Below, one piece after another: positions 49,985 to 59,336 of a stretch of DNA of 64,000 nt (the stretch's first letter is position 1; every line of letters starts with the position of its first letter). The position numbers and the translations under genes were made by a program. This DNA comes from Corynebacterium atrinae (lineage in GTDB: Bacteria > Actinomycetota > Actinomycetes > Mycobacteriales > Mycobacteriaceae): assembly GCF_030408455.1 (NCBI RefSeq), contig NZ_CP046977.1:1426001-1490000 (forward strand), given 5' to 3'. The notes under the pieces were generated by a model. That model did no database searches. It was not told where the DNA came from and was given only the letters and a program-made list of their open reading frames with translations.

Positions 49985-50593
49985 CTACTTGCGTCCGAGT
50001 TGGGAAAGAGCGGCCCGCAAGGCGGCGGCGGTGCCCAGGTCCGGGTTATCGGCCAGCAAACCTTCCACGACCGGTTGGGCGACTCGGTCGCTAAAGCCCA
50101 AACCAACGAGGGCTTCCGACACCTGGGTGGCTACTGCCTCTGCTGAAGATGGAAGCACCACCTGCACACCTTCGTCTGCCACTGTGGGGGCAAAGGCTGC
50201 AACTTTGTCCTTGAGCTCCAGGACTAGGCGTTCAGCCATCCGCTTGCCCACCCCGGGAATCCGCTGCAGTGCCTTGGAATCGCCACCCCCAATGGCTTGA
50301 GAAATTTCACCCGCGTTCATCACAGACAACGAGGCGACTGCCAGGCGCGGGCCCAGGCCGGTGACCGTCTGCAGCAAGTGGAACATCGAGCGATCTTCAT
50401 CAGCAGTAAAGCCATACAGCGTCAGCGAGTCTTCCTTGACTGCCAAATACGTCAGCACCATCTGCTCTTCCCCCCGGCGCAAACTGGCCAAGGTGGATGG
50501 AGTGGCTTCCACCCGGTATCCGACACCGGAGCATTCGATAACGGCGTGGTCGAGGCCGAGTGAAAGGACGCGGCCGCGCAGAGAGGCGATCAT
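49985..50593 (-). CDS. ruvA: Holliday junction DNA-binding protein RuvA
   Basis: 202 residues. OB-fold N-terminus ([29 protein letters not shown]), tandem helix-hairpin-helix motifs ([15 protein letters not shown] and [18 protein letters not shown]), a linker and the C-terminal RuvB-contact domain. The ATG overlaps the ruvC stop by four bases (ATGA). Confidence 0.97.
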   Translation of the reverse strand: MIASLRGRVLSLGLDHAVIECSGVGYRVEATPSTLASLRRGEEQMVLTYLAVKEDSLTLYGFTADEDRSMFHLLQTVTGLGPRLAVASLSVMNAGEISQAIGGGDSKALQRIPGVGKRMAERLVLELKDKVAAFAPTVADEGVQVVLPSSAEAVATQVSEALVGLGFSDRVAQPVVEGLLADNPDLGTAAALRAALSQLGRK

Positions 50594-51132
50594 GGGCGAT
50601 TTCCTTGCTGGGGAACGGAGGTCAACGCAGCCTGACGGGCCAGAAGTGGGGCGCGCCAGCAGTGGCAGACGGCCAATGCAAGGGCATCGGCAGCGTCGGC
50701 TGGCTTCGGTGGCTCGCTTAGCCCCAAGATCCGGGTGATCATGATGGTCATCTGCTTCTTGTCGGCGCGGCCATTGCCTGAGATGGCTTTCTTCACCTCG
50801 GACGGGGTGTACATGTGCACGGGAATTCCACGCTGAGCGGCGGATAAGACGAGTACGCCGACCGCATGGGCGGTGTGCATGACGGTGGAGACGTTGCCGC
50901 GCTCAAAGATCCTCTCGATGGCGACGACGTCAGGCTGATAGTCATCCATCCATTCATTGACCGAGTTGGACAAGCGCAACAGACGCCCAGTCAGGTCCTC
51001 AGCCGCAGGTGTGCGAACAACCCCCACGGCCACGGGGAACACGGCTCGCCCGTGCCCAGCCTGGACGACCGATAGGCCACAACGGGTGAGGCCCGGGTCA
51101 ATGCCCATGACGCGCAGGCCGTTGAGATCCAT
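50590..51132 (-). CDS. ruvC: Crossover junction endodeoxyribonuclease RuvC
   Basis: 180 residues, RNase H-fold resolvase. Acidic catalytic residues appear in [11 protein letters not shown] (Asp10 near the start), [11 protein letters not shown] (Glu), and the C-terminal [13 protein letters not shown] pair. ATG 51132 is chosen over the GTG three codons upstream, as an AAGGG site lies nine or so bases ahead. First gene of the ruvC-ruvA-ruvB group. Confidence 0.96.
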   Translation of the reverse strand: MDLNGLRVMGIDPGLTRCGLSVVQAGHGRAVFPVAVGVVRTPAAEDLTGRLLRLSNSVNEWMDDYQPDVVAIERIFERGNVSTVMHTAHAVGVLVLSAAQRGIPVHMYTPSEVKKAISGNGRADKKQMTIMITRILGLSEPPKPADAADALALAVCHCWRAPLLARQAALTSVPQQGNRP

Positions 51133-51178
51133 GCACCCCACCCTTCCGCTTAGCTCACGTGATGCCTAACCATCTCAA

Positions 51179-51184
51179 GGTATA
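51179..51184 (-). promoter_or_regulatory. Possible -10 box of the ruvCAB operon
   Basis: TGCTATACC on the minus strand contains an extended -10 (TGN plus TATACC). It would start a transcript near 51172, about 40 bases before ruvC. I see no LexA-type box there. Confidence 0.4.
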
Positions 51185-51206
51185 GCACACCTGTCCGAAA
51201 TAGGGG

Positions 51207-51959
51207 CTAATCATCGAGCTGCGCGATGACCTCGTCGGACAACTCCATGTTGGTGTAGACGTTTTGAACGTCATCGGAATCCTCGAGGGCGTCGATCAGC
51301 CGAAGGACCTTCTTCGCATCATCCAATTCCAGGGGAACCTGCACCGAAGCGCGGAAATCCTGATCCGTGTCGTCGACCTCAATGCCAGCGTCCTCGAGGG
51401 CGGCCTTGACAGCGGCGATATCGGTCGGCGCGCAGACGACCTCGAACTTCTCGCCCAAGTCCACCACCTCTTCTGCACCGGCATCGAGGACGGCCATGAG
51501 GACATCGTCCTCAGCCAACTCGCCCTTGGCCACGAAAACCAAGCCGGTACGGGTGAACATGTACGCCACCGAGCCGGACTCGCCCAGGTTGCCGTTGTTA
51601 CGGTTCATCGCTGTGCGAACCTCAGTGGCTGCACGGTTGCGGTTATCGGTCAAACACTCGATGAGCATGGCCACGCCGTTGGGGCCATAGCCTTCGTAGG
51701 TGATGTTTTCCCAATCCGCACCGCCAGCCTCTTCGCCGGAGCCCCGCTTGCGGGCGCGCTCGATGTTGTCGTTGGGCACCGAGGCCTTCTTGGCCTTCTT
51801 AATCATGTCATCGAGCGTCGGGTTAGCAGCAGGGTCGCCGCCTCCCTGCCGGGCCGCCACCTCGATGTTCTTGATCATCTTGGCGAACTCCTTGCCGCGC
51901 TTGGCGTCGTTCGCAGCCTTCTTGTGTTTGGTGGTTGCCCACTTGGAATGGCCTGACAT
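51207..51959 (-). CDS. yebC: YebC/PmpR family regulator
   Basis: 250 residues, DUF28/TACO1-like. Standard start [28 protein letters not shown], then [38 protein letters not shown], and [18 protein letters not shown]. Described in other bacteria as a transcription regulator and as a translation factor that relieves stalling at proline-rich sites, both cited from memory of the family. It lies next to ruvC, the common arrangement. Confidence 0.96.
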   Translation of the reverse strand: MSGHSKWATTKHKKAANDAKRGKEFAKMIKNIEVAARQGGGDPAANPTLDDMIKKAKKASVPNDNIERARKRGSGEEAGGADWENITYEGYGPNGVAMLIECLTDNRNRAATEVRTAMNRNNGNLGESGSVAYMFTRTGLVFVAKGELAEDDVLMAVLDAGAEEVVDLGEKFEVVCAPTDIAAVKAALEDAGIEVDDTDQDFRASVQVPLELDDAKKVLRLIDALEDSDDVQNVYTNMELSDEVIAQLDD

Positions 51960-52057
51960 CTGCTCACTACCTTTCTAAACTTGCGCCATCATTCGACCCT
52001 CAACCCGCCTTCAACGGCAGGGAGCACGGTGACGTCGTTGATGTTGTGACTCGCTCC

Positions 52058-52063
52058 ACTATA
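52058..52063 (-). promoter_or_regulatory. -10 box of yebC
   Basis: TATAGT on the minus strand (TGCGTATAGT) is a near-consensus -10. A start near 52051 gives a leader of about 90 bases before yebC. No convincing -35. It lies between tesB and yebC, so yebC need not depend on tesB transcription. Confidence 0.5.
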
Positions 52064-52076
52064 CGCAGCGTGCCGC

Positions 52077-52937
52077 CTAGCTTTCGGGACGACGCAGTGG
52101 GATGGACTCAGCGCCGTCGCGAAGCGTGCGGGTGAGTCCCTCTTGAGTGACCATCGCCACCAGATTGCCTGCCCGATCAAAGATCCGGCCGTGGGTCAAC
52201 GCTCGTCCCGCCGAGGCCGACGGTGACACCTGGTCGTAGAGCAACCACTCGTCCGTGCGAAAGGGTCGGAGGAACCACATGGCGTGGTCGAGGCTCGCCA
52301 TTTGCACCCGGTGTCCGGGATGTGGGACCAGGGAGGAATGCAACAGGGTCATGTCCGACATGTAAGCCAGGGTGCACACGTGGAAAGTGTCATCGTCAGG
52401 CAGCGGGCGCTTCGAGCGGAACCACACCACCTGCTGACTTGGGGTGTATTTGTTGTGCTCATAGCTCTCACTCGGGACGACCCGAATGTCCCAATCGCCC
52501 CACTCATCGAGTAGTGCGCGGGAGCTATGCGGAGCTGCACCGCTCAGCGGCTCCAATTCCTCGGGCCCGGGAACATCCCGCATGATGTCTGAGTGCTCAG
52601 GGCCGATGTCGCCGCGCTGGTGAAAGCTGGCTTGCATGGAGAAGATCGTCTCTCCGTCCTGGACCGCCCGGACCTGGCGGGAGGAGAAGGAGCGGCCATC
52701 ACGAATGCGATCGACGAGGAACACGGTGGGTACGGAGGACTTGCCGGGGGCGACGAAGTAGCCGTGCAGGGAGTGGACGTCTTTGACCTCAGCGTCGATA
52801 GTTTCGGTGGCCGCCACGAGGGCTTGGGCCGCGACCTGGCCTCCGAAGGTTCGGGCCAGCGTGGACTTCACGGCGGGGCCGCGAAAAATGTCTCGGTCGA
52901 TCTTCTCCAAGCTAAGGATGTATTCAATGTCACTCAC
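52077..52937 (-). CDS. tesB: Acyl-CoA thioesterase II (TesB-like)
   Basis: 286 residues with two hot-dog folds: FGGQVAAQALVAATETI in the first, the RSFSSRQVRAVQDGETIFSMQASF strand, and ASLDHAMWFLRPFRTDEWLLYDQVSPSASAGRALTHGRIFDRAGNLVAMVTQEG in the second, containing the catalytic Asp/Thr/Gln region (SLDHAMWF). Hydrolyses medium and long acyl-CoA. GTG 52937 is preferred (AAGGAG 11 bases upstream); the frame extends to GTG 52964. Confidence 0.93.
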   Translation of the reverse strand: MSDIEYILSLEKIDRDIFRGPAVKSTLARTFGGQVAAQALVAATETIDAEVKDVHSLHGYFVAPGKSSVPTVFLVDRIRDGRSFSSRQVRAVQDGETIFSMQASFHQRGDIGPEHSDIMRDVPGPEELEPLSGAAPHSSRALLDEWGDWDIRVVPSESYEHNKYTPSQQVVWFRSKRPLPDDDTFHVCTLAYMSDMTLLHSSLVPHPGHRVQMASLDHAMWFLRPFRTDEWLLYDQVSPSASAGRALTHGRIFDRAGNLVAMVTQEGLTRTLRDGAESIPLRRPES

Positions 52938-53017
52938 GGCGGGGCGGTCTCCTTCTCCGGTCACCTAGTCCACAGTTCAGCAGCCGAGTCTACGCGGGGT
53001 GCCAAGCCACCACCCAG

Positions 53018-53023
53018 TAGCAT
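53018..53023 (+). promoter_or_regulatory. -10 box of the DUF3817 gene, possibly leaderless
   Basis: TAGCAT ends eight bases before the ATG at 53032, with no ribosome binding site in between. Divergent from tesB. Confidence 0.35.
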
Positions 53024-53031
53024 GAGAGCAC

Positions 53032-53499
53032 ATGACACCGATGAAGCTCCACCGAATTGCCGCCGCTACCGAGATGGTCACCTGGACAGTCCTCATTCTC
53101 GGAATGATCCTCAAGTACAGCGGAACGACCGAAGCGGTGATGCCTTTTGCCGGTGGGATTCACGGTTTCGGCTTCCTCTGTTTCGTGGCCATCACCGTGT
53201 TGCTGTGGGTGAATAATCGTTGGAGCTTCGGCCAAGGTATTGCTGGTCTGGCCGTGTCTATCGTGCCGTGGGCTGCCTGGCCTTATTCACTGTGGGCCGA
53301 ACGCCGGGGCTTGCTCGATGGCAGCTGGCGATTCCAGGATCCCGCGGCGCAGCCGCATTCGCTGCCGGACAAGATCTTGGCCCAGTTCGTGCGTCACCCG
53401 CTGCGCTCGGGGCTGGTCCTGCTCGTCGTCGTGGCCATCGTGTTCAGCCTCTTGCTGGCGATGGGCCAGCCCTACGATCCCGAGGCGATCGCGGGCTAG
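53032..53499 (+). CDS. DUF3817 family integral membrane protein
   Basis: 155 residues with four membrane helices: about 13-30 (MVTWTVLILGMILKY), 38-55 (VMPFAGGIHGFGFLCF with the conserved His), 70-90 and 125-147. The PFAGGxHGxxF core is the DUF3817 signature. There is a hydrophilic patch in the middle (ERRGLLDGSWRFQ). The family is common in actinobacteria and its function is unknown. Confidence 0.85.
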   Translation: MTPMKLHRIAAATEMVTWTVLILGMILKYSGTTEAVMPFAGGIHGFGFLCFVAITVLLWVNNRWSFGQGIAGLAVSIVPWAAWPYSLWAERRGLLDGSWRFQDPAAQPHSLPDKILAQFVRHPLRSGLVLLVVVAIVFSLLLAMGQPYDPEAIAG

Positions 53500-53510
53500 C
53501 AACCTCAGGA

Positions 53511-54374
53511 CTACCAGCCGCGCTCAGCCAGGCGGTGGGAAACCGGAAGATCATCGACATTGATGCCCACCATGGCGTCGCCAAGCCCGGCGGACACCCG
53601 GGCGATGACCTCGGGATTGTCGTAGTTGTTCACAGCCTCGACGATTGCGGCGGCACGCTTGACGGGATCGCCGGACTTGAAGATGCCGGAGCCGACGAAG
53701 ACGCCGTCGGCGCCCAGCTGTCGCATCATGGCGGCGTCGGCCGGGGTGGCCACGCCACCGGCAGTAAACAGCGGGACGGGAAGGCGTCCGTCGCGCGCGA
53801 CAGAAACGACGAGGTCGTAAGGCGCCTGCAGCTCCTTGGCGGCCACGAAGAGCTCGTCTTCGGGCAAGGTGGTCAGCCGGGCGATCTCCGCGCGGATGGT
53901 GCGCATGTGGGTGACGGCGTTGGACACATCGCCCGTGCCGGCCTCGCCCTTGGAGCGGATCATCGCGGCGCCCTCATTGATGCGGCGCAGCGCTTCGCCG
54001 AGGTTGGTGGAGCCGCACACGAAGGGGGTGCGAAATGCCCGTTTGTCGATGTGGTGGGCGTAGTCAGCGGGCGTGAGCACCTCGGACTCGTCAATGAAAT
54101 CCACGCCCAGCGCTTCAAGCACCTGAGCCTCCACGAAGTGTCCGATGCGAGCCTTGGCCATCACGGGGATATCGACGGCCGCGATGATGCCGTTGATCAT
54201 GTCGGGGTCGGACATCCGCGACACCCCACCCTCCGCACGGATGTCGGCCGGAACGCGCTCCAAGGCCATGACGGCGACGGCTCCAGCATCGGCGGCAATG
54301 CGCGCCTGCTCGGGGTTGACAACGTCCATGATGACGCCACCGGCGAATTGATCCACGGATGTGAAATTGCTCAT
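53511..54374 (-). CDS. pdxS: Pyridoxal 5'-phosphate synthase subunit PdxS
   Basis: Makes PLP from ribose 5-phosphate, glyceraldehyde 3-phosphate and ammonia, the ammonia coming from PdxT. 287 residues, TIM barrel with [31 protein letters not shown] at the start, Lys residues in [12 protein letters not shown] and in the phosphate loop region [20 protein letters not shown]. The usual partner pdxT is not next to it or elsewhere in the window. A GGAGCAG site precedes the ATG. Confidence 0.96.
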   Translation of the reverse strand: MSNFTSVDQFAGGVIMDVVNPEQARIAADAGAVAVMALERVPADIRAEGGVSRMSDPDMINGIIAAVDIPVMAKARIGHFVEAQVLEALGVDFIDESEVLTPADYAHHIDKRAFRTPFVCGSTNLGEALRRINEGAAMIRSKGEAGTGDVSNAVTHMRTIRAEIARLTTLPEDELFVAAKELQAPYDLVVSVARDGRLPVPLFTAGGVATPADAAMMRQLGADGVFVGSGIFKSGDPVKRAAAIVEAVNNYDNPEVIARVSAGLGDAMVGINVDDLPVSHRLAERGW

Positions 54375-54477
54375 CTACACCTGCTCCTTCGAATGATCTC
54401 AGTAACTACTCCAAGAACTCTAGGTGGCGCGGGGCCCTTATGGTGAGGGGGACGCGGCTTTCTATTCGTGCCAAGGT

Positions 54478-54483
54478 TACTAT
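54478..54483 (+). promoter_or_regulatory. -10 box of the GT87-like gene, leaderless start
   Basis: TACTAT ends seven bases before the ATG at 54491, with no Shine-Dalgarno sequence visible at this start. Confidence 0.4.
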
Positions 54484-54490
54484 TCCCATC

Positions 54491-55708
54491 ATGCTCAATT
54501 GGAAGTCCGTGGCCGGCGTGTGGCTCGGCTGGGCCATCGCCCGCCTGGGTTTGGTGGCCCTCCTCCTCGTCGACCCCGACACCGCCGGTGATGTTCATTA
54601 CTACTTTTCCGGTGTTTATGGCCCCGACCCCACTGTCATGACGGAGTACCCGCACGCCGGCGTGTGGCCCGTCCACCTGCTCGCCGTGCTCACTGGGGAG
54701 AATGCGGAACTATTCCGGTGGGCTTTCCCCGCCATGTGTCTGCTTATCGACGCCGTCTTCCTCACCCTCCTCCTCCGGTTCGGCGGTGCCCGCCGCTTCC
54801 AGGCAGGGTGGTTCTGGGTGGCATTCGGCCTCGCCGTCGGGCCGGTCCTGGTGCAAAGGCTGGACCTGTTCCCCGGGCTGCTCGTCGCGGCTTTCGCCGC
54901 TTTGCTCACCCGGCACCCGCGCATCGCCCCGGCCCTCCTGGCCGGTGCTGCGGCAGTAAAGCTCTGGCCCGCTGCTCTGGCCGCCACGTTGGTGGGTGGC
55001 TGGAAATCCTCGGCGACGTGGATCAGGCTTGGCGTATTCTTTGGCACCTTAGCGGCGCTGAGCGTGTTCACCGCCCTCACATCCGGAGTAGATCGCCTGC
55101 TCAGCCCCCTGGAGTACCAGGGAGACCGCGGGCTGCAGATCGAATCCCTCGTGGCTACTCCGTTCATGGTTGCGGCTCACTTCCAGCCCGAGGCCTACAC
55201 CATCGAGTACGCCACCTCGAAGAGCTTTGAGATCTCCGGCCCCGGCACCCCCGCCGCCGTCGGAATCATTGATGCCCTCATGTACGGCTGCCTCCTCGCC
55301 GCCATCGTGTGGGCGGCCTACCTATTCTTTACTCAGCGCTGGAATCCGCGCCCCGCGGTGGCCTTCGCCCTGGTGATAGTGCTCGTACTCATCGTCACCA
55401 ACAAGGTTTTCTCCCCGCAGTACACCGTGTGGTTCGGTCCCCTCATAGCGGTGTGCTTGTGCCTCTCGGCCTCCCGATACGTCCGAAACATGGCGTGGCT
55501 CTCCGTCGCCATTGCGGGCCTGAGCCTTTTGATCTTCCCCTTCCTCTACGACCCGCTGTTCATGGACATTGGCTCACAGGCCGGAGCGGTATCCCTGGTA
55601 GTCCTGGTTAGCCGCAACGTTCTCATGCTGGCGCTCACCGTCCTATCCCTGGCTTGGCTGGCGGAGGAAAGTCGACGTTTAGGTCCGGTACTCGAAAAAC
55701 TCCGGTAG
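54491..55708 (+). CDS. Membrane glycosyltransferase, GT87/GT-C type
   Basis: 405 residues with about ten membrane helices. The first extracytoplasmic loop contains TAGDVHYYFSGVYG, the Asp in the usual place for a GT-C catalytic acid, followed by YPHAGVWPV. Later segments: FRWAFPAMCLLIDAVFL, VQRLDLFPGLLVAAFAALL and VFSPQYTVWFGPLIAVC. GT-C enzymes of this type use polyprenyl-phosphate mannose or arabinose outside the membrane; in corynebacteria they build lipomannan, PIM and arabinan. It lies opposite the pimA cluster, which supports a lipoglycan role, but the exact enzyme (PimE-like or other) cannot be named. It overlaps the convergent LemA-like gene by 30 bases. Confidence 0.82.
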   Translation: MLNWKSVAGVWLGWAIARLGLVALLLVDPDTAGDVHYYFSGVYGPDPTVMTEYPHAGVWPVHLLAVLTGENAELFRWAFPAMCLLIDAVFLTLLLRFGGARRFQAGWFWVAFGLAVGPVLVQRLDLFPGLLVAAFAALLTRHPRIAPALLAGAAAVKLWPAALAATLVGGWKSSATWIRLGVFFGTLAALSVFTALTSGVDRLLSPLEYQGDRGLQIESLVATPFMVAAHFQPEAYTIEYATSKSFEISGPGTPAAVGIIDALMYGCLLAAIVWAAYLFFTQRWNPRPAVAFALVIVLVLIVTNKVFSPQYTVWFGPLIAVCLCLSASRYVRNMAWLSVAIAGLSLLIFPFLYDPLFMDIGSQAGAVSLVVLVSRNVLMLALTVLSLAWLAEESRRLGPVLEKLR

Positions 55709-56125
55709 CGGCGCGGTACCGCCGAGCCGCAGCACTCGGACGGCGGGGCGCAGGCGCAACGCCCGCGTATCGGCGACCGCCTCATTATAAAAACGGTGGG
55801 CTAGCTGCACGCGGACTTCAGCATCAGCCAATTGGACGGGCACCCTTCCCACCACCGGCTCCAGCGCTTTAGTCAGTTCGGACTCCCTTCCGATCCTTTC
55901 CTCGAAGTTGCCGCTAGCCAAGGGAACTGCCTCGGCTGAGGCGGCTATTTCTCGGGCCTCGGGAATAACGACGGCGACCACCGCGGCGCGGCGATCGAGA
56001 GCAGCCTGCAGGGACGCCAGGGCCGCGTCGGTTCGGATGTGGAGGCGATTGAGGCGCTGGGCAGTGAAGTAGGCCCACAGAGCAATGGCGGTAAGGACAA
56101 TAGCCAGCAGAATGTACCAGATCAT
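55679..56125 (-). CDS. LemA-like membrane protein (Nudix half apparently missing)
   Basis: 148 residues. N-terminal membrane helix (WYILLAIVLTAIALWAYF) followed by a LemA-like helical stretch (RLNRLHIRTDAALASLQAALDRRAAVVAVV...AVPLASGNFEERIGRESELTKAL). As I remember it, the mycobacterial gene at this position next to pimA (Rv2609c) continues into a Nudix hydrolase domain; here the protein ends without any Nudix box. Its 3' end overlaps the convergent GT gene by 30 bases, which may be where the rest was lost. Overlaps pimA by four bases. Function unknown. Confidence 0.7.
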   Translation of the reverse strand: MIWYILLAIVLTAIALWAYFTAQRLNRLHIRTDAALASLQAALDRRAAVVAVVIPEAREIAASAEAVPLASGNFEERIGRESELTKALEPVVGRVPVQLADAEVRVQLAHRFYNEAVADTRALRLRPAVRVLRLGGTAPLPEFFEYRT

Positions 56126-57216
56126 CGGACCACTCCCACTGTCGTGCCATCCGCCACAGTCTCATATACCTGCAGGACATCACCGGCCACGGTGTCCCAG
56201 TCGTATCGCCGGGCACGGGTCGTGCCGGCGGTGATGAGCTGTTCGCGCTGGGCGCGGTCGTCGATAAGCTCTGTCAGGGCGGCGGCCAACGCCGACGCAG
56301 AACCGGTCTCGAAGAGCCGACCCGCGGGATGATCAGAGGCGGCGTCACAGACGCTGGCGAAGGCCTCCAGATCACTGGCGACGACCGCGCACCCCGCCGC
56401 CATCGCTTCCACCAACACGATGCCAAAGCTCTCACCGCCGGTGTTCGGAGCGACATAGATATCCGCGCGGCCGAGGATCTCGGCCTTCTCTTCGTCGCTG
56501 ACTCGGCCGACGAAGTCCACCCCGGGGACCTCACGGTGCTTTCCCCCACCGATGACGGTGACGCGGATGTCGCGGCCGACGGTAAGGAGGGCCTCCAGGA
56601 GGATATCGAGACCCTTGCGGGGTTCGTCGAGGCGGCCCAAAAAGACGATTTCTACTGGGGCGCCGTCCACCGGCGGAATGCGGCTGGCGGCGTAGCGCGA
56701 CGTATCAACTCCGTTGGGGATGAGCACCGGGTCTCCCCCCAACTGTTCAACTTGCCAACGGCGAGCCATCTCTGACACCGCGATGCCCCCGCGGATCTTC
56801 TCCAACGAGGGACGAAGGATTGGGCGGGCGACCAGCAAAGCAAGTGAGCCCGCGCTTGAAGCATGGTAGGTGGCCACAATCGGACCGGTGGCGATACGCA
56901 AGGCCGCCAATGAGAAGCTCGGCGAATTCGGTTCGTGGATGTGGAGCACATCGAACTGGCCCTCGGTGATAAACGTCCGCAGGCGTTCAGTTACGTGCCG
57001 GCCAATGGCCAATCGCGCAACGGAACCGTTGTAACGAATGGACACGGAACGACCACCCTTGGTGACAAAATCGGGCAGCTCCGTGTCATCGTTGGCGGGG
57101 CCAATCGCCTCGACGTGGTGACCTCGGTTGATGAGTTCCTGCGCCAAGTCCAGGATGTGGGCTTGCACCCCGCCCGGCAGGTCAAAGGAATAAGGGCAAA
57201 CGATGCCGACTCTCAT
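56122..57216 (-). CDS. pimA: Phosphatidyl-myo-inositol mannosyltransferase PimA
   Basis: First mannosyl transfer from GDP-mannose to phosphatidylinositol, cytosolic side. 364 residues, GT4/GT-B fold. MRVGIVCPYSFDLPGGVQAHILDLAQEL gives the glycine loop and membrane-associating helix; HEPNSPSFSLAALRIATGPIVATYHAS and GRLDEPRKGLDILLEA are family signatures; the E(x)7E region is PNTGGESFGIVLVEAMAAG. ATG 57216 follows AAGGAGG at seven bases and overlaps the patA stop as ATGA. Confidence 0.96.
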   Translation of the reverse strand: MRVGIVCPYSFDLPGGVQAHILDLAQELINRGHHVEAIGPANDDTELPDFVTKGGRSVSIRYNGSVARLAIGRHVTERLRTFITEGQFDVLHIHEPNSPSFSLAALRIATGPIVATYHASSAGSLALLVARPILRPSLEKIRGGIAVSEMARRWQVEQLGGDPVLIPNGVDTSRYAASRIPPVDGAPVEIVFLGRLDEPRKGLDILLEALLTVGRDIRVTVIGGGKHREVPGVDFVGRVSDEEKAEILGRADIYVAPNTGGESFGIVLVEAMAAGCAVVASDLEAFASVCDAASDHPAGRLFETGSASALAAALTELIDDRAQREQLITAGTTRARRYDWDTVAGDVLQVYETVADGTTVGVVR

Positions 57217-58091
57217 CCCTGCCTCCTTGTCACATCGGCCGTCCATTGAGGTTGGAGCATATGCCAATCAGCTGGATGGCGTGCGATGCTAGCCGCGAAG
57301 TGATCGGCGATGCGTTGAGTCGTGGCGCCGAGCCCATCCAACGTCACCTCCGGGGAAACGGAAAACCCCCAGCCCTTGGGGGTGAACCAGCAATGCACGG
57401 CGTGTAGGGCGGCCCCGGTTTCCAGGGCCAATTGCGCCGGACCAGCCGGCATAGTGGTTGCCTCTCCGAACAACTGCACGGGCACGCCTTTTTGCTTGAG
57501 GTCTCGCTCCCCCAAGAGACAAACGACGCCGCCGTCGTTGAGCACCTCCCGCAAGCGCGGGAAGGGTGGCGTGCCACCCGTATGGGCTAGGACCTCGAAG
57601 CCGAGGGACTGCCGATAGTCCACGAAGGCGTCGAAAAGCACCTCCGGCTTGAGGCGCTCGGCGACGGTGGCGAATTGCCCGTACTGATGAACCAGGAAGA
57701 GCCCAGCCATGTCCCAATTTCCCGAATGCGGGAGCGTGAGCACGACGCCACGCCCGGACGTGATGGAAGCATCAAGGTCCGCTAAGCCCTCCACACTGTT
57801 AACCAGCTGAGCTAAGAGCTCCGGATCGTCCTTCATTGCCGGAAGCCGGAAAGCCTCGAGCCAGTAGCGGGCATAGGAACGAACCGATTCACGCACCAGC
57901 TCGGCGGTGACGTTTTCCGCCCCCACCACCCGGGTGAGGTTCTTCCGCAACTGCTCCATTCCCCGGCCATTCCTACTTGCCTTATCTGCACCGAATTGGA
58001 ACAAGAACTGCGACACCGGCAGGGGCAAGCGACGAACAATCGACCATCCCGCCAGATAACCCATCGCTACGGGATCAAGGCTAGCCCGCAT
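57213..58091 (-). CDS. patA: Phosphatidylinositol mannoside acyltransferase PatA
   Basis: 292 residues, LPLAT superfamily (HtrB/LpxL-like). The acyltransferase motif HxxxxD-like appears as LPHSGNWDMAG (His of the catalytic pair and Asp), with LGERDLKQKGVPVQLFGEATTMPAGPAQLA as the later block. Acylates the mannose or inositol of PIM1. Start ATG 58091 overlaps the pgsA1 stop by one base (TGATG), and the stop overlaps pimA by four, so the three act as one translational unit. Confidence 0.94.
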   Translation of the reverse strand: MRASLDPVAMGYLAGWSIVRRLPLPVSQFLFQFGADKASRNGRGMEQLRKNLTRVVGAENVTAELVRESVRSYARYWLEAFRLPAMKDDPELLAQLVNSVEGLADLDASITSGRGVVLTLPHSGNWDMAGLFLVHQYGQFATVAERLKPEVLFDAFVDYRQSLGFEVLAHTGGTPPFPRLREVLNDGGVVCLLGERDLKQKGVPVQLFGEATTMPAGPAQLALETGAALHAVHCWFTPKGWGFSVSPEVTLDGLGATTQRIADHFAASIARHPADWHMLQPQWTADVTRRQG

Positions 58092-58741
58092 CAGTGGGCA
58101 GCCTCCTTAGCCCCAGCTGGCGGTGCGATGACATCTTGGGCATCGGGTGACTTCGCGGCAATGACCAGACGCTGAACAATGGTGATGGCGGAACCAACTG
58201 CCAAGATCCACAACGCCACATCGATGGCGTAGGGAACACCAAGGCCCTGCAGACCGATGCCGCCGAGGCCCAAGATGAGTCGCTCGGGCCGCTCCACCAG
58301 CCCACCGACCATAGTGAAACCGCTGGCTTCACCGCGAGCCTTGACATAGCTAATGACCTGGGAGGACACCAGCACCACGAAGGAAGCGACGACCAGCGAG
58401 GGGTGAGCATCATAGGAGTAGATGAGCCACCAGGTGATGGCGGCAAACAACGCGCCATCGGTGATACGGTCGCACGTCGCATCGAGGGTCGCACCGAACT
58501 TCGTTCCGCCCCCGCGCAGGCGAGCCATAGTGCCGTCGACCATATCGAAAGCGGCGAACAATCCGGATAAAGCAGCCGCCCAAACGAGGTGGCCGGTGGG
58601 GATGAACACCACGGCGATGACAATGGTGATAATGGCCCCTGCCACGGTGACCACGTTCGGGCTCAGACCCAACTTGAGCATGGCCTTCGCGGCGGGTTCA
58701 ACAATGACTGCGGCCGGCTTGCGACCGTGAACGCTAAGCAT
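58091..58741 (-). CDS. pgsA1: Phosphatidylinositol (phosphate) synthase
   Basis: 216 residues, CDP-alcohol phosphatidyltransferase with about six membrane helices. The motif D(x)2DG(x)2AR(x)8G(x)3D(x)3D is exact: DMVDGTMAR LRGGGTKF G ATL D ATC D. In mycolata this enzyme joins inositol 1-phosphate to CDP-diacylglycerol, then PimA mannosylates the product. The ATG at 58741 overlaps the HIT gene stop by eight bases. Confidence 0.94.
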   Translation of the reverse strand: MLSVHGRKPAAVIVEPAAKAMLKLGLSPNVVTVAGAIITIVIAVVFIPTGHLVWAAALSGLFAAFDMVDGTMARLRGGGTKFGATLDATCDRITDGALFAAITWWLIYSYDAHPSLVVASFVVLVSSQVISYVKARGEASGFTMVGGLVERPERLILGLGGIGLQGLGVPYAIDVALWILAVGSAITIVQRLVIAAKSPDAQDVIAPPAGAKEAAH

Positions 58742-59336
58742 CGTCCATCTCAATCCAGGCCTGCGCCAACAGGGCCCTCGTGTCCCGAAGTAACTGTGGC
58801 AAGACCTTCGTGCCGTCAAGAATAGTAAGGAAGTTGGCATCCCCCGACCAGCGAGGAACCACGTGCATGTGCAGGTGATCCCCCACCGAACCGCCGGACG
58901 CCTTACCTAAGTTGAATCCCACGTTGATGCCCTCCGGGCGGGAAATCTGCTTGAGCGCGCGTACCGCCCGCTGGGCAAAAGCCATCAACTCATGTGATTC
59001 CTCCACCGTCAGGTCTTCCAAGTTGGCGACCTTGCGATAAGGGATGATCATGAGGTGCCCGGCGTTGTACGGATAGAGGTTGAGGATGGCGTACACCGTC
59101 TGCCCACGGGCAATGATCAGCGCCTCCTCATCCGTCAACTGCGGGGCCACCAAAAACGGGTCGGCCGGGCGGTTGAACTCACCATCGTCCGGACACTTCT
59201 GGATGTATCCCATCCGGTAAGGCGCCCATAACCGGGTCAGCGCATCATTGACACCGACGCCGGTATCGACGTATTCCCCATTTGTCGAAGGCGAGTCAGC
59301 GGCGGGCTGCAAGAGACTGCTCACTCGGTTGTTCAT
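58734..59336 (-). CDS. HIT domain protein, Ap4A phosphorylase/hydrolase-like
   Basis: 200 residues. Histidine triad [10 protein letters not shown] near 149 with the HIT fold ([35 protein letters not shown]). The N-terminal 45 residues add a [13 protein letters not shown] segment ([11 protein letters not shown]) seen in the actinobacterial AP-4-A phosphorylase-type HIT proteins that sit with pgsA and thrS. The ATG overlaps the thrS end by 41 bases, long for a stop-start overlap; a later GTG at 59324 would shorten it to 29. Confidence 0.88.
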   Translation of the reverse strand: MNNRVSSLLQPAADSPSTNGEYVDTGVGVNDALTRLWAPYRMGYIQKCPDDGEFNRPADPFLVAPQLTDEEALIIARGQTVYAILNLYPYNAGHLMIIPYRKVANLEDLTVEESHELMAFAQRAVRALKQISRPEGINVGFNLGKASGGSVGDHLHMHVVPRWSGDANFLTILDGTKVLPQLLRDTRALLAQAWIEMDDA

